Below the pieces are notes generated by a model. The model was not told where the DNA came from. It saw nothing but the letters and a program-made list of their open reading frames with translations, and ran no database searches. The translations under genes and the position numbers were made by a program. A stretch of 64,000 bases of DNA from Rhodoferax ferrireducens (lineage in GTDB: Bacteria > Pseudomonadota > Gammaproteobacteria > Burkholderiales > Burkholderiaceae_C), in the NCBI RefSeq assembly GCF_003347515.1, contig NZ_QEII01000284.1, positions 62,001 to 126,000 on the forward strand. The letters run 5' to 3'. Below are positions 62,938-64,000 of the stretch, piece after piece; the stretch's first letter is position 1, and each line of letters begins with the position of its first letter.

Positions 62938-64000
62938 GGCTCGACCTTGCCAAGGGGCTCATGGCCCAGGAGGCGTGACTTGACGAAGAGCTGAAGCGCC
63001 AGTTCGTCAGCTTTTTGAAGCGTCTCGTTGACACCGGGACGAAAGAACCTGTACTGTCGTGCCGCGGCGTTGAGCAGATGCAACCGAGCGCTCTCATGAA
63101 AAAACATGGCATGGCCGAATTCGGACGAATCCCGACCAAAGGTGTCGTGAAGCATCTGCAGTTGCGGCCGAACGCTGGGTTTGAGCCCAATGAACCACTT
63201 CCGGATTTGGTGATGCAGCACCTCGGCACTGGTCTGCCCGGCGAGCCATCGTGTGGTCGGCTCCAGTTGCAAGCCATGGGCCTGGACTTCTTCGGCCATC
63301 CAACGCAGCGCGTTGTTCGAAAGTCCGGATTCGTGCAGCAGGTAGCCACCGCCGACGTCGGCGTGGGCACCCGGAAACCAGGCCTGGCGTAATCCAGAAT
63401 GACTGTTGCCGTCCGACCAAAGCATCGGGTTGAAGGGCTTGCGCAGTTCGTGCAGTGCCAGCGCGTGGCGGGCCGTCATGACATTGGGTGGGACTTCCGT
63501 CTGGTGGTATTCGGTGTGACTGGCAGTGAACCTCATCCGTCGCCAGGGTAAGCCCAGTGCCCCGACCGTGTCCCAGACCCCGATGAAGTGAATGCGCAGC
63601 GCATCTTCATCTTCCCCCGATTCCAGCAACGGTCTTCCGGTCAGGGGCACCAGGTAGTCGGCCAGCGGGCTCTGCCTGCCGTCGACATTCGCCTCGTACA
63701 ACTTGTAGGCGGCTTCGACGTGCTCCAGCTTGTGGCGCAACAGAATGCCCACCTTCGAGACGAAGCCGGCGAGCGACCTGGCGGCGAAGGCACCGCGGCT
63801 GAACCCAAACAGGAAGACCTTGTCGCCACGGCGTTGGTCGTACTCCCAACTCAGGTAGGCATAGGCCTCCTTGATTCGCGCGGCCGTCCCACGACCAAAA
63901 ACACCGCCCAGGAAGGGGCGAAGCAACAGCAGGCTGCTGGGCATTTCCTGTTCAAGATTCTGCTTGACGTCGAGGTATTTCCCATAGCTGCCGACCGGTG
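62934..64000 (-). CDS. DUF2235 alpha/beta hydrolase (Tle-like), N-terminus outside window
   Basis: Partial: the frame is open to the window edge (VGSYGKYLDVKQNLEQE precedes the Met at 63944). Nucleophile elbow FLFGFSRGAFAARSLAGF; IHFIGVWDTVGALGLP and WFPGAHADVGGGY give the Asp/His-region motifs of DUF2235, the fold of type VI secretion phospholipase effectors such as Tle1. Whether it is secreted cannot be seen here; the partner downstream may be its immunity or accessory protein. Confidence 0.88.
   Translation of the reverse strand, partial: PVGSYGKYLDVKQNLEQEMPSSLLLLRPFLGGVFGRGTAARIKEAYAYLSWEYDQRRGDKVFLFGFSRGAFAARSLAGFVSKVGILLRHKLEHVEAAYKLYEANVDGRQSPLADYLVPLTGRPLLESGEDEDALRIHFIGVWDTVGALGLPWRRMRFTASHTEYHQTEVPPNVMTARHALALHELRKPFNPMLWSDGNSHSGLRQAWFPGAHADVGGGYLLHESGLSNNALRWMAEEVQAHGLQLEPTTRWLAGQTSAEVLHHQIRKWFIGLKPSVRPQLQMLHDTFGRDSSEFGHAMFFHESARLHLLNAAARQYRFFRPGVNETLQKADELALQLFVKSRLLGHEPLGKVEP

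Overview
The window looks like a chromosomal segment of a betaproteobacterium of the Burkholderiales, most likely Comamonadaceae (Rhodoferax/Polaromonas-like). This is inference: the gene orders folC-spor-cvpA-purF and pcaR/pcaIJF, a short E. coli-type argG, high GC with clear coding bias, and a dispersed repeat starting GGCCTCTAGCCCCCGT that I associate with this family all point that way. No database was searched.

Layout. 1-7.9 kb: end of guanine deaminase, dcd, a frame-disrupted TIR/DnaB-like fusion beside an MntA-HepT toxin-antitoxin pair, a zinc metallopeptidase, rhlE, apaH and a CNNM/CBS membrane protein. 7.8-13.2 kb: a REC-REC-GGDEF diguanylate cyclase, small membrane and envelope proteins and a PepSY/response regulator/histidine kinase operon. 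13.4-16.9 kb: the beta-ketoadipate lower pathway, an IclR regulator divergent from pcaI-pcaJ-pcaF with a clean operator between. 16.9-19.1 kb: a decayed accessory patch (BrnT/BrnA, an XRE antitoxin, integrase remnants, a frameshifted membrane protein). 19.2-31.6 kb: core genes: tRNA-Thr, fbp, pepN, HAD phosphatase, prfB with its programmed frameshift, acyl-CoA synthetase, aldo/keto reductase, ybaK, plsY. 31.7-41.9 kb: a toxin-antitoxin and defence-like cluster (HipBA, Phd/PIN, AbiE, a ParE-type pair, a 1042-residue PLD-helicase-DUF3427 protein). 42-54.3 kb: core genes (degenerate HD-GYP, retropepsin, YajQ, murB, argG, ppnP, folC, purF, gltX). 54.3-64 kb: a tRNA-Ala/Glu/Asp cluster followed by two tandem tyrosine recombinases and what looks like the left end of an integrated element (unknown 367-residue protein, SSB-like protein, cupin, oxygenase-like protein, DUF2235 hydrolase pair running off the end).

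The most unusual material is not only protein coding. (1) Two adjacent long hairpins at 48193-48382, in opposite orientation, share 23 of 24 loop bases while their stems differ with compensating changes. (2) A roughly 55-base repeat is present in at least ten copies, five of them lying in frame inside protein genes (pepN, folC, the SPOR gene, twice in the acyl-CoA synthetase). (3) The TIR protein carries a DnaB-type RecA fold whose P-loop has lost its lysine. (4) Two toxin-antitoxin remnants are each followed by the same 62-base integrase-derived segment.
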